A stretch of DNA of 64,000 nucleotides, taken from NCBI GenBank assembly GCA_030374805.1, contig JARGSG010000036.1, positions 496,001 to 560,000 on the forward strand, written 5' to 3'. Shown one piece after another: positions 44,786 to 54,340 of the stretch (the stretch's first letter is position 1; every line of letters starts with the position of its first letter). The translations under genes and the position numbers were made by a program. Origin of the DNA: Gracilaria gracilis. Taxonomy: Eukaryota; Rhodophyta; Florideophyceae; Gracilariales; Gracilariaceae. Under the pieces are notes generated by a model. That model was not told the origin of the DNA. It was given only the letters and a program-made list of their open reading frames with translations, and did not search any database.

Positions 44786-46724
44786 GACGGGATGGTGTCT
44801 AGGAGGGTGGAGACTGCAGGTAACAAGCTGGAACAATACTTTAAAGTATCGCTGCGAAGTTCAGAGGAGGAGGTTGTAGAGGAGGTAATTGAAGAGGTTG
44901 TGGAACCGGAGGGACAGCCAGAGCTCCATCTGCTGAGTTGGAGAACGATCCCATGGTGTTGGAAAGCCCTGAACCGGAACCACCGGTGTTAAGACGTAGC
45001 ACAATACGTAAGGTGGTTCCGGGTCGCTTGAGAGAAGAGGAGGTTGGACAGGTTGTGGGGAAGAAGAGGAAAACGAGGAAGAGAACTTCTGTGGTGCTTA
45101 CTGACGACGAGGATGAAGATGATGTGCAACCTGTCCCGAAGCGAAGAAGGAAGGGTACGGTGAACACATCTTCTGTGGACATACCTTTGGGGGTTGTTAA
45201 CCTGTTCAGGAAAATGACGAGGACTGCATTGAAGAAGTTCTTTAAGGAGCAGAAATCAATGTAATGTAGTCCAGTGAGGGCGAGGAGGAGAGTGATAGTG
45301 GTGAGAAGGATAGTGGATTTCTTGGGGATGAACCGGGGGGAGAAGGTGAAGGAGGAATGCGTAGGTTTGAGGATAACAATCCGGATGTTCTCCCGAATGG
45401 GATGAAGACAGCTGGGGAGTACACCTGGGGATCGGATATGCCATGGACGAATATGGTGAGTGCACTGCCGAGTGAGTGGCCGGGAGGGAAGAATGCTGTG
45501 AAACACCAGCACCCGTGGATGAATATGCTTCACCAACGAAAGCAGCATAAGGCGGGGTATTTAACGGTAGAGGATTTGAGGGCGGTGCATCACACGGTGT
45601 ACTGGCATGCAGCCCGGAATGTGTACAAGGAACTGGGGACTACGAAGGGACCAGTTCTTGCGGTGATGCTCCCGTTGAAGGGAAAGCCGAAAGGGGAGGA
45701 GGAGGCTCTTTGGATGGCGGCGATGGAGAGGGATGACCTCGCGCGAGAGTATTTTGCCGCGAAGAGAATGGAGTTGATGGAGAGAATATTCTGTGTGCTG
45801 GGAGAATTTGGAAGTGACGAAGGCATGTTAGATGAGGCGAAGAAAAGGGGGGTGGTGTTGGATGTAGATGTGACAGAGAGTTTGTTGGAGTTCTTTCAAA
45901 AGGATTTCTTGGAACAGCCGGACCTCAAGTTCGAGGAGAACCGCAAGAGATGGAACCCTATCATCAATGCGGGAGATGGGAAGGACGCTTGGGATAGGAT
46001 GCAGGGCATTGGGTGATACATTACCACGAAGAAGGGGATTGTGAATTACATGGAATCGGATGAGAAGAATGTGAGGATGGTGAGAAAGTGGGCGTTGTTG
46101 GATGCTAGGTTTCGGCAGATAGCAGCCGCTCTTCGTCTGTGTAACAAAAGTAGGGCGAAGAAGAAAATGTATGCGCTGGAAACAGGAGGACGTTTGTTGT
46201 GTACGGGGGAGCGATGCCCGAGGCAGGTGTTGCACACCGATTTCCGAGGGTTGACGAATGTGGAGAAGAACAATGGGGATATTCCAGGATTCTTCATGAT
46301 GGCCTCCAGGGGGAGCTCTTTTATGATATGGGTATGTAAGAGGTTACATAATATGTATATGACGGATAACAAGAGTTTGAAGAGGCTGTCTCGTACGATG
46401 GTTGTGAAGAAGTTCAGGGTTCCACCGTACTCCATGTTTATTGGAACGGGAGATGTGTTTCATGCTGGGGCTGGGTACATGGGTGCGCTGGTGAAAGAGA
46501 ATTGTCTACGGTATCACATTTACTTTGTGACCGAGGGATACAAGCTCCCTGATGCGGTGCACAGGCAGCGTGCTTTTCAGCCAAAATTCTTAGATGAGAA
46601 ACTTGGACTCGGGGAAGACCCGAACGACCAGCTAGACGAGGAGGAATGTTCTGTGAGCAACTTTGAAATGGAGGAAGAGAAAATTGGAGAGGAGGAGTAC
46701 GAAGAGAAAGATGACGAGGTATAA
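44786..46724 (+). pseudogene. 2-oxoglutarate/Fe(II) oxygenase-like domain (C-terminal part of the ParB-like frame)
   Basis: Continues after the TAG at 44783 with MVSRRVETAGNKLEQYFKV, a frame change near 44930 into an acidic, basic-patch linker (PVPKRRRKGTVNT), another near 45262, and an open frame to a TGA at 46014. Then follows a double-stranded beta-helix signature: QVLHTDFRGLTN (HxD), a middle part (GFFMMASRGSSFMIWV), YSMFIGTGDVFHAGAGYMG (distal His) and ENCLRYHIYFVTEGYKLP (Arg). The acidic tail ends EEEYEEKDDEV. The H-x-D...H...R pattern is that of 2OG-Fe(II) dioxygenases, which hydroxylate or demethylate bases or proteins. The substrate is unknown. The helical part 45357-46016 is unrecognised. 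Confidence 0.7.
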
Positions 46725-46999
46725 GGCCACAAGGCTGATAACACGGATGGGAACTACGAGGAGGGACCGATGATAATGGATTATGAGGAGGACTAGATAA
46801 AACATGTAGGGCGTGTAGTGTTATGTGTGTGAGAGTGAGGTGACTTGACTAGTAATGAGAAATGAACGAATGTTTTGATTTAATGTGAGCATAAAAGGAT
46901 TGTTGGAGAAAGAAAATGAGTTACAAAGCGTGGGTTAGGGAGAGAGAGTATTGTGCGAAGATATCTTTTTTAGAAAATGAGACCAAAGTAGTACTGGTA
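46725..46999. other. Convergent 3' spacer between oxygenase-like and Rossmann genes
   Basis: Short AG-rich non-coding DNA where the plus-strand oxygenase-like frame and the minus-strand Rossmann enzyme end tail to tail. The same arrangement is kept in X3 (about 60945-61127). Confidence 0.5.
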
Positions 47000-47833
47000 C
47001 TAAAAGAGAATGTCTTTTCTAAGGACATTGACATAGTTGGTGTGAAAAGGTGGAGGGTCAGCCAAGCCCGCTCTCTTGGTATCCTCGGAGGAAAGGTAGA
47101 AGTAAGCATTTCTGAATTCATACTCAGAGAATGAGGCGTGGAAGCAGGTAAGAGTGCTGCCGTAGGCGAGGAGGGATTGTACTGTGGAGGGGATATTGTA
47201 GGATATAGCTGTGTTGGAGGAGACTATGCCGAGTGGTTCCTTCATTATCGTTGAGACTATGGTATTGTAGCGGGTGGCCACGTCATGCATGGTAATGAAG
47301 CCGTGGGAGGAACCAACTAGGTTGAATGAAGAGATCCAGACGAGCTTTTCGTAGTAGGATTTAGAGAAAGCGTCTTCGTCAACGAAATTGCAAGTGAGAC
47401 CTGCGTTAAAGAAGCGTTGTGCTAGTGCGAAAGCACATTTTCCGGTGACAGTTGTGAGGCCGTTGGGAGTAAGAGGGGTGACGCCATCCTGTGGAGGTGC
47501 AGTGAGAGTTGGTACGGCGATGTAAAGAACTGCTCGTGTGGTGTGATGAAGACCATGTTTTGAAAGAATGGGAAGAATGTGGCCGTTCTGAATGAAGACC
47601 AAGTCTTGTCTGCGAGATGGAGGGCAGGAGCGAATTACTGTTTCCAACAAGTTGCTCCTGCCGCAGAAGAAACTGGGACCTTGCGGAATGCTGTGTGCGG
47701 CTATGAAATCTTGGAGTGAAAGAATGGTATCTTGAGGGGTACCGTGGTCGTAAAGCATGGAGCCAATGCGGCCTCTTCATACAACAACAGCTGGGGTGTG
47801 GGAGGAGTGGAGAGAAGAGGAAGGCGAGGTCAT
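47000..47833 (-). pseudogene. Ketopantoate-reductase-like Rossmann enzyme (X1 copy)
   Basis: ATG at 47833 (MTSPSSSLHSSHTPAVVV). A TGA at 47777-47779 falls inside the glycine motif, where the next residues are RGRIGSML, so the intact form would have the GxGxxG of a nucleotide-binding fold. Then: PQGPSFFCGRSNLLETVI, RRQDLVFIQNGHILPIL, GLTTVTGKCAFALAQRF, AGLTCNFVDEDAFSKSYYEK and LVWISSFNLVGSSHGFITM. These match a family of 6-phosphogluconate/ketopantoate-reductase-like proteins of plants, algae and stramenopiles (DLVFFQNG, TGKWA, EKLIWI). The exact substrate is unknown. One stop only, so it is among the best-kept X1 genes. X3 has a homologue. Confidence 0.72.
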
Positions 47834-48180
47834 TATGTCGAATTTGTTGGATGCTGTGAGGAGATATTGTGCTACAGGAGAAGAAGGGAGAGATGCTTAA
47901 GTAGAGAACGGCATTGCCGATGTATACATCGATAAAGTGGTTTCAGAGGACAAGATAGTTTTTATGACTAAGTAGTTGAAAGAATGAGGTAGGTGGGTAT
48001 GAAGGGATTAGGATTGATGAATGTGTTTATGAAAAAGAGATGTGTCGAAATGAAGTATAAAGGGGAAGATGTAATGGTAAGGAGTTAAGGAACGGGCGCT
48101 GTGGATTGGTTTTGTGGGATGGTACTGAAAGGAAAAAACGAAAATATGGAAACATCTGGGAGAAATGGAGTTCTTGGGGA
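47834..48180. promoter_or_regulatory. Shared divergent promoter region of the Rossmann and coiled-coil genes
   Basis: The 347-bp gap lies between two start codons facing away from each other. X3 has the same arrangement (59733-60115, 383 bp), and X2 keeps part of it. Short matches between copies (CATAAACACA, CCCGCCATTCC) support a conserved regulatory segment. No specific promoter box is identified. Confidence 0.5.
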
Positions 48181-49306
48181 ATGGCGGGAAATTAAGGTAT
48201 AGAAAATTGTGATACAAATAGGCCTGCGGGGTAGAGGGGTGTATGGCTACGATTGTAACGGCTGTGATCAGGGGTGGCAAAGAGGAGGGTTGTGGTGAGT
48301 CGCTCAGGCCTGTTCAAGTCGTTTATCGCCGGACGCCGTCTTTTCCCGGGATGTCGAATGGATACGTTGGTGACGAAGAGCTAATGGCTCTGCTGCATAG
48401 AACGGAAGTGGCAGAGACGCCGCTGTGGAAGGAGGGAGGGGGTACTGAGGGGGTTTGTGTGAGTCAGAAGGTTTGTAATGGGGATGGAGGAAGGGGTGGA
48501 GGTGGTGGGGATGGGAATGGAGTAGGAGGACCGGAGAGAAGGTTTATAGGGGAGATGGGGGAACGGGTGAGGAAGCTTGGGGGGAGTTTGAAGGAGCAAT
48601 TGGACGACATGCTGTCGGAGATGGTGGCAAACATGGGAGGGGTGATGCTGAGTGTGTCGGAGGTTGGGGTGTCGATGGAATTGACTTCGATGATTCGGAA
48701 GAGGATGAAGTTGACTGGGGTGGGGGCTGTGGGACATGTGAATGGGATGTTGGAGTGCGTGGGGAGGGAGATGGGGAGGCTGCGAAAGGAGAACATGGGG
48801 CTGGAGGGTGGGGTTGAAGTGTTGGAGGAGCAAGTGGGACAGGTGGAAAAGGCGTGCAAATTGCTGATGGAGTTGAAGGAAATGGTGAGGGGAGGGGGAG
48901 TAGGGGTGGGAGAGGGAGCAGGTAAAGGGTCGCCGGTGAAGCCTGGTTATCGGGGTGGGCAGGGGAGTGTGAGGGAGAGGGGGGAGAAGAGATAGGAGGA
49001 GAAGGTGTGGGGAGTCGACTGAAGAAGAGGAGGAAGGGTGGGGTGATGGTGGACGAGGATAAGAAGGTGTTTGTACCGCCGCAGCTGCCGGGTGGGGCGC
49101 CGTTGGTGGGTTTCGGGAGTGCGGCGGCGGCTGCGAGGACGGCGGAGCGTATATTCGAAGAGCAGGAGGAGAAAAGGCTGGGAGGGGTTGGAAGCTGCTT
49201 AGGGGCTAAGAGGGTGTACCAGAATGGGGAGAGTTTTCCGTTGGACTTCTTTAACTTGACGTTTAGGGAAACTGAGACTCAGGATCCAAATGCCGAGTGG
49301 GAATAA
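48181..49306 (+). pseudogene. Membrane/coiled-coil terminal protein of the X family (X1 copy)
   Basis: ATG at 48181 (MAGN, then a stop), with the body in the frame MSNGYVGDEELMALLHRTEV. Next come a Gly-rich linker and a coiled coil (GRLRKENMGLEGGVEVLEEQ, VGQVEKACKLLMELKEMV). After a frame change near 49000 comes a basic and conserved end: SRLKKRRKGGVMVDEDKKVF, PPQLPGGAPLVGFGS, AARTAERIFEEQEEKRLGG and NGESFPLDFFNLTFRETETQ. X2 and X3 carry the same protein in the reverse orientation; X3 shows an N-terminal membrane segment (VGFISLVLIYLRY). No known family is recognised. It is the last gene before the right terminus in all three copies. Confidence 0.62.
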
Positions 49307-49549
49307 ACCAGCGCTGGTGACCCGAGAGTAAATTTTTTGAGTGATTTTGACCACTGCGACGAATGTGAGGTAACAGGCAGTAGCGCACGAACTGCAAACT
49401 AGCATACAACTTCAAGAAATGGAGTTCAACTGCGGTACGTGGAAATGCGATTTCCAAAAAAAAATTTCTGCCCTGCCCACTAGCGCAATCTGCGAAATTG
49501 CTAGTTTTTTCGGACTTTTATTTTCATAACTAGCGGTCTAGCATACTAG
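49307..49549. other. X1 right subterminal region
   Basis: Non-coding, with repeated CTAG words (GCTAGTTT, TCTAGCATACTAGACTAGC) near the end. The reverse complement aligns with the first 250 bases of X2 and X3. Confidence 0.6.
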
Positions 49550-49573
49550 ACTAGCTTTTCGAGAACACCGACG
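49550..49573. repeat. X1 right terminal inverted repeat
   Basis: Ends CGAGAACACCGACG; the complement of the left terminus at 21 of 24 positions, followed by the duplicated TA (49574-49575). Confidence 0.88.
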
Positions 49574-49575
49574 TA

Positions 49576-49946
49576 TGCGCAGCACCTAAGCACGGACAAA
49601 GGAGCGTGCAGCGACGATAACAACGGGGCACGAGACAAACGCGCAGCACCGGTAGCGGCGGCAGAACGACCCTATGGGAAACTAGACGATGAAGAATCGG
49701 CTAGGGGGCTCTTGAGGTTTACCACGGTCAGTTCTGCCCAGCGGGAGGTGCTGAAGTGCATCTCCGGGGACAGCATCCACGTGTCGAAAAATAACAAACA
49801 ATCTACCTACAAAGGGGGTCCCTGAGGACTGGCACAACACAGTGCATGAGCCGTACACGTGGACACCATGAGGGGCACCTTGTGCACACGAAACTACTAC
49901 TATGCTACTATGCATACCCAATACGGGCTGATTCTATAGCACTAAA
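49576..49946 (-). repeat. El-5 5' LTR, second fragment
   Basis: TGCGCAGCACC onward aligns with 24010-24380 and completes the LTR begun at 30197. The terminal CA is AA here. The TTACT duplication follows at 49947-49951. Confidence 0.88.
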
Positions 49947-49951
49947 TTACT
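49947..49951. repeat. 5-bp target-site duplication of El-5 (right copy, TTACT)
   Basis: Matches 23950-23954; El-2 resumes at the next base. Confidence 0.85.
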
Positions 49952-50585
49952 CCCTAAAGCTATAGGACCATTCAAAGTAATTCAGAGCGACGGTACCTAT
50001 CCTGGAAAAGGGTTCAGAGAACACTGTATCGATTGACCGCATCACCAAATCTCCAGCCGAAGAAGAACAGCCTAAAAGTCCACCTGAACGTCAACAACAG
50101 CCACCACCACCAGGGAAAAGAGTAGTCAGTGCAGACCCATTGAAACCAACAGCAAGAACACCAGCCTCGGCACCAAATAGAACCCCGTCAGAACCAAACA
50201 AAACCCTACCACATCGGAAGGAGTTATCTATACGATCGTTGGACAGGAGAACACCAAAGAAGGAATTCGTTACCGTGTTTGGTGGTACGGATGGACAGCC
50301 TTTTATGATACAATGGAACCTCCTGGCCTTATACCGAACAATTTCAGTATCCGTTACTGGAGAAAACGCAAACAGCAGCCACCACCCGGATCTTTAAGTG
50401 TCCCTCTGGAGCAGCAACGATAGAAGGGGGGGGAACACTATGGGACGGTAGAGTTTTTGTTATTTTTTTCGCGTGCGAGGCGCAACTAAAAAGCGGAAGA
50501 ACATAAAGCAGAAAAGAGACAAACAAGCACAAGCATGAACATTTATTGGAAAAGGTTACTCCAAGGAGTTCAGTAGACTACGAAG
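49952..50585 (+). pseudogene. El-2 integrase C-terminus: GPF module and chromodomain remnant
   Basis: Continues the frame broken at 23954 directly into PKAIGPFKVIQSDGTY, the GPY/F module of gypsy integrases. A Pro/Ser/Thr linker follows. From 50260 one frame reads KKEFVTVFGGTDGQPFMIQW, then after a frame change near 50310 DTMEPPGLIPNNFSIRYW, which matches the second half of a chromodomain (WEP...L...Y). A purine run (AGAAGGGGGGGGGAA, about 50428-50441) lies just downstream. Confidence 0.75.
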
Positions 50586-50586
50586 A

Positions 50587-51868
50587 CTACTTTCCGCTAT
50601 GATGGGACCCGCCTCGGCCACTACCAGAACCTCCGTACGCCCCCGGCAATGAATTTCGACCAGAACAGCGGCCGTTACTGCTACCACGAGAGCCACCACC
50701 TGCCCAGCTCCAGCCAGCGGCAGCTGAGCCACGGGATGGCCTGGCGGTACGGTGAGCGGCTGACAACGTGCTCGATGACGCTTGGCCTGTTAGATTCGTC
50801 CTCACCATAGGAGTGCCAACGGACGGAGCAGCAGCACCCGATGCGGCAACACCAGAAGACGCAGGCGCCGATGGAGGGCGATTATAATAGATCCGCCGAC
50901 GCTGGGATGGTGGAGGAACCCCGGCTACGGCCAGAAGAACCGAGCGAGCCCAATGGCACGGAACCCGCCGGCGCAGTCGCAGACCTATGGGGGGTAGCTC
51001 CACTCTAAACACTGGGCTGCCCATAACCACCAGGGTACTGCTACGTTGGATGGGGACCAACCGGAGCAGAGAAAGCGGGCATAGCCTGAGGGTTCGGAGA
51101 AAACGGGGCCCAACCTTGGTCCACCATTTGGGGTAAAGAACCAACCTGGTCGGACACCAAGAGGTACATAATCTGTTGAAATTGGTCACAAAACTTCCGC
51201 AGCGCCTCCGTCTGGTTGGAATATTGAACCAGAGTGGGAAAGGAACTCGTAACTGCATCAATGGCCTGTACGGCAGAAGGCGGACCAAGACGCTTGAGAT
51301 GCTGCAGGCACGCCTGGTTAAGACGTTGCAGTGCCTTCTCATTAGTCTTCAGGTGCTCACATTCACGGGGTAGGGTTGGAGAGGGTACGGGCACTCACCG
51401 AAACGGACCTGAAACCCTGATACCAACCTGAGTGTTTGGAACTCTGCGGTTAGCTGGAGGAGGAACCGTATTGAAGAGGCTTAAGGCCACTGGGAGATTC
51501 GAAGGAATCTCCAGGGACTCGATACCCGATTGAGGTCACAACATAACAGGTTCTTCTTCATTCGGGCCAGGCGTGGGATCATCAGCCAAGTGATTGGCCA
51601 AAATGTGCTCCTCCTCCTCTACCACGTGGAGCTCCTGCGAATTCCAAACCGCTCAAGCCTGGTCGGGCCCCTAAGTATGGCTTAAAGCAGCATCTAATAG
51701 GTCTTTAAGCTCATGGGCCGTATATAGAGTTTCATGGACCAGGTGGGCACCGGTTAGCTCATCGCGAATAACAGTGACAAAATGCTTCTGCAAACAGAAC
51801 ACACGGCCAACTGGAGTCAATGAATGCCCCGGGAAGGGGAATTTGGACGACCAGGCGGCCCAGGTGAT
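50587..51868 (-). pseudogene. Antisense ORF of El-2, truncated by X2
   Basis: Lies opposite to gag-pol and after the chromodomain, the same place as the antisense ORF of El-1. From the X2 junction it reads WAAWSSKFPFPGHSLTPVG, LQKHFVTVIRDELTGAHLV and HETLYTAHELKDLLDAAL, then after stops a helical part (ECEHLKTNEKALQRLNQACL, QHLKRLGPPSAVQAIDAV, TEALRKFCDQFQQIMYLLV). After a frame change near 51050 comes a Ser/Arg/Gly-rich tail (RGGSHHSGK end) that resembles RGG-type nucleic-acid-binding tails. I see no clear sequence match to the El-1 antisense protein, only the same position, and no known family. The N-terminal part is missing beyond X2. Confidence 0.5.
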
Positions 51869-51870
51869 CA
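51869..51870. repeat. Presumed X2 target dinucleotide (CA)
   Basis: The two bases before the X2 terminus are CA, not TA as for X1 and X3. The other side is not available. Confidence 0.4.
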
Positions 51871-53600
51871 CGTCGGTGTTCTCGGAGTGCTAGTTTAGTA
51901 TGCTAGATCGCCAGTTGCCAAAATAAAATTCCGAAAAAACTAACATTTTTGCAGTTTGCGCTAGTTGGCAAGGCAAAAAAGAAATCTTTTAGAAATTACG
52001 TTTCCGTCCAGTGCGGTTTAGACCTCACCTATTGCAGTTGAAGGTTAGTTTGCAGTTCTTTTGCCACCGCTCGTAACCTTACATTCCCCACCCTCGTCAA
52101 AAACACTCCAAAAATTACGAACTCACCATTAGCGCTCCCTAATTCCAACCCTGCATTCGGATCCTGAATCTCAATTTCCCCAAAATTTCAAGTTGAAGAA
52201 CTCCAATGGGACACTCTCTCCATTCTCGTACATCTTCTTAGCCTTAAACCGGATTCCAACCTCTCCGAGCCCCTTCTTCTCCTGCTCCTCCAGTATGCGC
52301 TCCGCCGTTCGCACAGCTGCCGTCGCACTACGAAACGCAAGTAGTGGAGTTCCTCCCGGAAGCTGCCACCTCAAACAGATCTCACCATCCTTGTTCACCA
52401 GCAGCCCCCCTGCGCTCCCTTCCGCCTCTTCCTTAGCCGACGCCCTCCAACTTCCCCTTTTTTATCTCCCCTCCTCCTCCCCCTCACACAGCCACGTCCA
52501 CCGCGAGACAATGGTGAAATCGGTGACTTTTCCCATCTCCAATTTTCTCTCCTGACTCCTCCTTCCCTCAACAGCTCCTTCCACTCCAACAACAATTCGC
52601 ACGCATTTTCCACCTGCGCCACTTGCTTCTGTAAGACCCCACCCGACCTTGTAGGCCAATATCCTCCGTTCTTAGCTTCATCATCTCCCTCGCAACGCAT
52701 ACCACAATCGCAATCACATACGTACCAGTTTCCACTCAAACCAGCTTCACCCTTTTCCGAATCCTCGAAATCAAATCCATTTGCACCCAAACCCCCGACA
52801 CACTCCGCAGCACTCCTCCCATCTCAATCACTATCTCAGAAAGCCTGTCGTTTCCATTTTCGTCCAGATCCCCTCCAAAGCTTCTCATCTCCTGCTGCAT
52901 CTCCTTCGCAAACCTCCACTCCGGTCCTCTATCCTCTACGCCCACTCACCACCACCCCCTTCTCCTTCCTAATGTTCTTCCTTTTCTCCAAAAAATTTTT
53001 GTATGCACCCTCTTCTTTTTTCCGTTGCTGCATATCTGGTACATCTGTCCTATGACGCAAAGCCACTAGCTTCTCGTCCTACTGGTACCAATTCGACATC
53101 GCAGAGACTGACGGGGTTTAGCAATAAGCGAGATAACAGCAACCGAGATGTAAGAAATACCTCCTATGCTTCTCAACACTGTGCAAAGTCATGGCACTGT
53201 CGGTCACACGCCCGCTTGCGGCGCACGACTATTTATATCCAATTCTTCTCTTCGCCAATTTCCCGCCAAGTAATTGTTTTCCGAGAAATTTCAAAACTCT
53301 TCCTGTTTTGTTTAGCACCAATGTCAGGTATGGCCCACGTTGCTTTAAAAATACTACAAATTCTCACTGCCCATGCCTTGTCTAACCCCATCTCTCTCAT
53401 AAACACAATCCTCAAACTTATCTCCTATGATGTCTTTATGCCCTCTTCTTCATTTATTCATTCATGGAACTCTTCTTACCCCTTACAGGTTGAACAGAAA
53501 AGGTCTACTGTAGAGGGATCTATTCTCTTTGAGACATTCGTAGGGATGCTTCTTATTTGTTACAGTGAGTGCTTCGTATATCCGTGAGAATAGTATAGCA
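51871..53600. mobile_element. X2: truncated member of the X family (right-end portion, inverted)
   Basis: Starts CGTCGGTGTTCTCGGAGTGC and follows X3 closely over the first 250 bases. It then carries the terminal coiled-coil gene on the minus strand and the start of the divergent promoter region (CATAAACACAATCC near 53400). Homology to X1/X3 fades by about 53420-53600, and no opposite terminus is found, so about 17 kb are missing. It is inserted in the antisense ORF of El-2. Confidence 0.75.
52150..53277 (-). pseudogene. Membrane/coiled-coil terminal protein of the X family (X2 copy)
   Basis: Homologous to 48181-49306 and 59732-58675. The start codon is changed (TTGGCGGG for ATGGCGGG). Recognisable parts in order: coiled coil QVAQVENACELLLEWKELL; GGRRLRKRRKG; then, in another frame, LPGGTPLLAFRSATAAVRTA, ERILEEQEKKGLGEVG and NGESVPLEFFNLKF. 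Frames change at least three times. Confidence 0.6.
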
Positions 53601-54266
53601 GTCAATACAATCGTATCGATTGAAAAACCCGAATTTCATGGACTAGAGTCGTATTTACCAGTAGCGGGTTCTACTTACAACCTATGGAGATCTACTACTG
53701 CTAATACTTAAGTGATATTACTCAGCTGAGTAATACCACTTAAGTATTCCCAGCAATAGATCATCAGTACTCTTGTCAATCTTAGCACTCTGGTAATACC
53801 TACGTTCTCCCACATCTTTGTATGAATTATACAGAATTAGATCAGAGGCACACTGAAGATCATCATCGCGCGAGAAACCTGAGAGGCATTGAGTTCAAGG
53901 CATCCCTGATGCTTGTTTCACCGCTTTAATTGATACAACTGACAATGCAGCACGTAGAGAGAACGAAAACAACTTTTGATGAGCTCACGATGTCTGCGGC
54001 GCAACCGAACTCACCAAATTCGTTGATTCAACATTTAGCGCATTTTGCTTTCTGAAACTCGTGTGGCGCATCAAGGCAACGGACCTGCGTGAGCTACTGA
54101 CGCACGTAGTACAAGGGGCTGTGAAGCAGGCCCGAACGAGAGTTAGTTGTACATGGCCGCGATGTTGCTGCAAACGCGATACCCAGTAGTAGTAGCACGT
54201 GTGCCTCGGATGCCGAGATTTGGGGCCGACCGGGGTGGCAGGGCCAAAAAAATTGTTTAATTTTTT
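53601..54266. other. Intergenic segment with a large palindrome
   Basis: No gene. At about 53704-53750 lies a nearly perfect inverted repeat (AATACTTAAGTG with CACTTAAGTATT, and TATTACTCAG with CTGAGTAATA) that would form a hairpin with a stem of more than 20 bp. It may mark the end of a small element; its partner was not found. Confidence 0.55.
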
Positions 54267-54340
54267 GGACAGCGGACCGATGTGCCGTGGCGCTTCATCG
54301 GGGCACCGATGAAGCGCCGCGATACCTGGGTCCGCTGTCC
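54267..54340. repeat. Foldback palindromic repeat, single copy (74 bp)
   Basis: GGACAGCGGACC ... GGTCCGCTGTCC outer arms and GGCGCTTCATCGG/CCGATGAAGCGCC inner arms; a complete minimal member of the family. Confidence 0.85.

Larger units (their letters stand above)
30251..49573. mobile_element. X1: giant 19.3-kb TIR transposon with cargo genes
   Basis: The ends are inverted: CGTCGGTGTTATCGGAAT at the left and CGTCGGTGTTCTCGAAAA (complement) at the right, 21 of the first 24 bases matching. Many CTAG-containing subterminal words follow. It splits the El-5 5' LTR; the sister LTR shows the empty site, giving an exact 2-bp TA duplication. The same terminus opens X2 (51871) and X3 (58416). The left end holds a Plavaka-like transposase 540 bp from the terminus; the rest is cargo: unknown coiled-coil gene, DNA methyltransferase with SET domain, ParB-like with 2OG-oxygenase-like domain, Rossmann enzyme, and membrane/coiled-coil gene. 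All genes have stops or frameshifts. Confidence 0.9.
23955..49946 (-). mobile_element. El-5: non-autonomous LTR retrotransposon (LARD-like), split by X1
   Basis: Defined by a 3' LTR (23955-24380), a 5' LTR split into 30197-30250 and 49576-49946, TTACT duplications on both sides, a polypurine tract next to the 3' LTR and a primer site next to the 5' LTR. The internal 5.8 kb (24381-30196) has one gag-like N-terminal ORF (29997-29377) and no protease, RT or integrase that I can see. It resembles large non-autonomous derivatives that borrow the enzymes of relatives; its primer site matches El-2 and El-3. It lies inside El-2 and was in turn invaded by X1. Confidence 0.82.

Noticed and set aside
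37356-46724. Bacterial contamination or a viral insertion as the source of the MTase and ParB-like genes
   Set aside because: The genes lie between defined inverted termini inside a retrotransposon LTR, flanked by eukaryotic transposon genes. No capsid, DNA polymerase or packaging ATPase was seen.
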